Assembly (NCBI RefSeq): GCF_005434965.1
Contig: NZ_SKCI01000002.1
Span: 492,001 to 556,000, forward strand
DNA from: Marimonas lutisalis
GTDB taxonomy: Bacteria; Pseudomonadota; Alphaproteobacteria; Rhodobacterales; Rhodobacteraceae
Direction: 5' to 3'
DNA: 64,000 bases
Below the pieces are notes generated by a model. It was not told the origin of the DNA. It searched no databases and saw only the letters and a program-made list of their open reading frames with translations. Positions 63,330 to 64,000 of the stretch are shown here, piece by piece (positions within the stretch are counted from its first letter, which is position 1; each line of letters opens with the position of its first letter). A program made the position numbers and the translations under genes.

Positions 63330-63771
63330 CGGAATTGAGCGTTATGTCTGGGAGAGAGGCCAGAGGGAGGTGTGGTTGGACCGATACCCGGCCTATTTTC
63401 GGGCTATAACATGCAAAATGGTGCCCTAGTCTACGGTGCAAAGGTTGGCGCTTGGTCCACCGATGCTTCTTTCAATGCAGCGTAAGAACTGAGTCGTCTT
63501 GCCGATCTTCGCGCGCGTTGGTTGAGCAAGCGGTGACGCCATTTTCTACGGAGCGTTTGTCTGATCTTGGGGTGCGCGGGAAAATGTCAATTCCGGGTTC
63601 GAAGTGGACGTAGACGGATACGGTTGGGGGCTCGGCGCGGAGTACAACATGACCGAAACCCTCTTATTTGGGCTGGAATATACTACTAGGAGCCTTGAGG
63701 TGTCTGAGGGCGCCTTCAAGCTTGACGTAGACGTCAATACGCTCACACTTAGAGGTGGATTTCACTTCTAA
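63330..63771 (+). pseudogene. decayed outer-membrane beta-barrel protein (OMP_b-brl/OmpA-like)
   Basis: Three frames give pieces of one barrel protein in order. PEGGVVGPIPGLFSGYN and QNGALVYGAKVGAW (63360-63484) end at a stop. SGDAIFYGAFV, an in-frame TGA, then SWGARENVNSGFEVDVDGYG follow in another frame. GWGLGAEYNMTETLLFGLEY...LTLRGGFHF ends at TAA 63769-63771. The terminal phenylalanine and alternating aromatic pattern are typical of outer-membrane porin-like barrels. The signal peptide region upstream is not recognisable. At least one frameshift and two stops make it non-functional. Confidence 0.75.
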
Positions 63772-63880
63772 ACTCCGACTAGGGTCGGCTTGGCAATAGA
63801 GTTCAAGCCGACGAAGTCGCCTGATCCAACCTTGATTTATTCGCGGAGCGGAACCGGTGGCCGCCTCTAAGCCGGGTGAA

Positions 63881-64000
63881 TTAGAAAACCTTACAACCGC
63901 TTTCGATAACGTCACCTTCATGCACTTCGTAATGCGGCGCGGGATGCATGATCACCATCTGAATCGCTGTAATCAAGTCTTGGCATCTTGCAGAGGCGGT
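63881..64000 (-). CDS. possible C-terminal fragment of an unidentified protein
   Basis: Open from the right edge on the minus strand to TAA at 63881-63883, about 39 residues ending HPAPHYEVHEGDVIESGCKVF. Codon choice is plausible but the stretch is short and I do not recognise it. Between the tRNA and the barrel pseudogene (63116-63330), and between the pseudogene and this frame, I see only a hairpin GTCGGCTTG/CAAGCCGAC (63788-63816). Confidence 0.35.
   Translation of the reverse strand, partial: TASARCQDLITAIQMVIMHPAPHYEVHEGDVIESGCKVF

Noticed and set aside
63029-63441. Minus-strand frames covering tRNA-Leu
   Set aside because: The peptide CGREDSNFHG is the usual false translation of a class II tRNA and does not mark a gene.
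63664-63921. Minus-strand 85-codon frame near the right end
   Set aside because: It overlaps the barrel pseudogene, has no recognisable domain, and its start lies inside another plausible frame.

Overview
The window is high-GC, densely packed bacterial chromosome from the Rhodobacterales (Roseobacter/Rhodobacter relatives). Several things point there: an FMN riboswitch in front of a stand-alone type II lumazine synthase, a membrane urate hydroxylase (PuuD) with a cytochrome c tail, a class I lysyl-tRNA synthetase, an IalB-family periplasmic protein, a cytochrome c2-like protein close to an aa3-type oxidase subunit I, and FnrL-like boxes. Nearly all of it is core or metabolic chromosome. There is no integrase, plasmid or phage module, and no CRISPR array.

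Layout. 1-9.8 kb: rlmN, a short-chain dehydrogenase, an IalB protein, a type III (R. etli-like) asparaginase, riboswitch-controlled ribH, a LOG protein, a threonine/serine dehydratase, dapD and a GluR0-like receptor channel. 9.8-22.3 kb: a diverged gap gene, then a purine-degradation block: uraH, puuD, xdhA-xdhB-xdhC-guaD and an FAD oxidoreductase, punctuated by two related LysR genes on the opposite strand. Guanine goes to xanthine (GuaD), xanthine to urate (XdhAB, matured by XdhC), urate to 5-hydroxyisourate (PuuD) and on to OHCU (UraH). 22.3-34 kb: clpS, an RsmC-like methyltransferase, hemF between two SDR genes (the upstream one has lost its catalytic residues), a rhodanese, a di-heme peroxidase behind an FNR-like box, a Ca2+/Na+ antiporter, hemE and hemC divergently arranged, and an RTX-repeat protein.

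34-46.4 kb: rpsO and pnp, separated by a three-gene minus-strand block (TetR, CapA, hydrolase); lrgAB; a 1-Cys peroxiredoxin; an aldehyde dehydrogenase; an unusual kinase fused to a domain resembling the C-terminal lid of acyl-CoA synthetases; trxC; small proteins and a Tat-exported L,D-transpeptidase. 46.4-55.5 kb: a REP-associated tyrosine transposase whose coding sequence contains an inverted pair of REP palindromes, ettA, nadD, a PBP4-type carboxypeptidase, a TerB/L,D-transpeptidase pair, lysS, and a frameshifted DUF4336 gene. 55.5-64 kb: ctaD, a cytochrome c2-like gene, lipB, a MacAB-like efflux set, a DsbA/FrnE oxidoreductase, tRNA-Leu(GAG), and a decayed outer-membrane beta-barrel gene.

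The most unusual items are the kinase-ANL fusion, the REP palindromes inside the RAYT gene, the catalytically dead SDR next to hemF, the GluR0-like channel without a K+ filter, and the readable anti-Shine-Dalgarno pairing below the FMN riboswitch. Three families of dispersed intergenic repeats are also visible. I see no clearly new multi-gene defence or mobile system.
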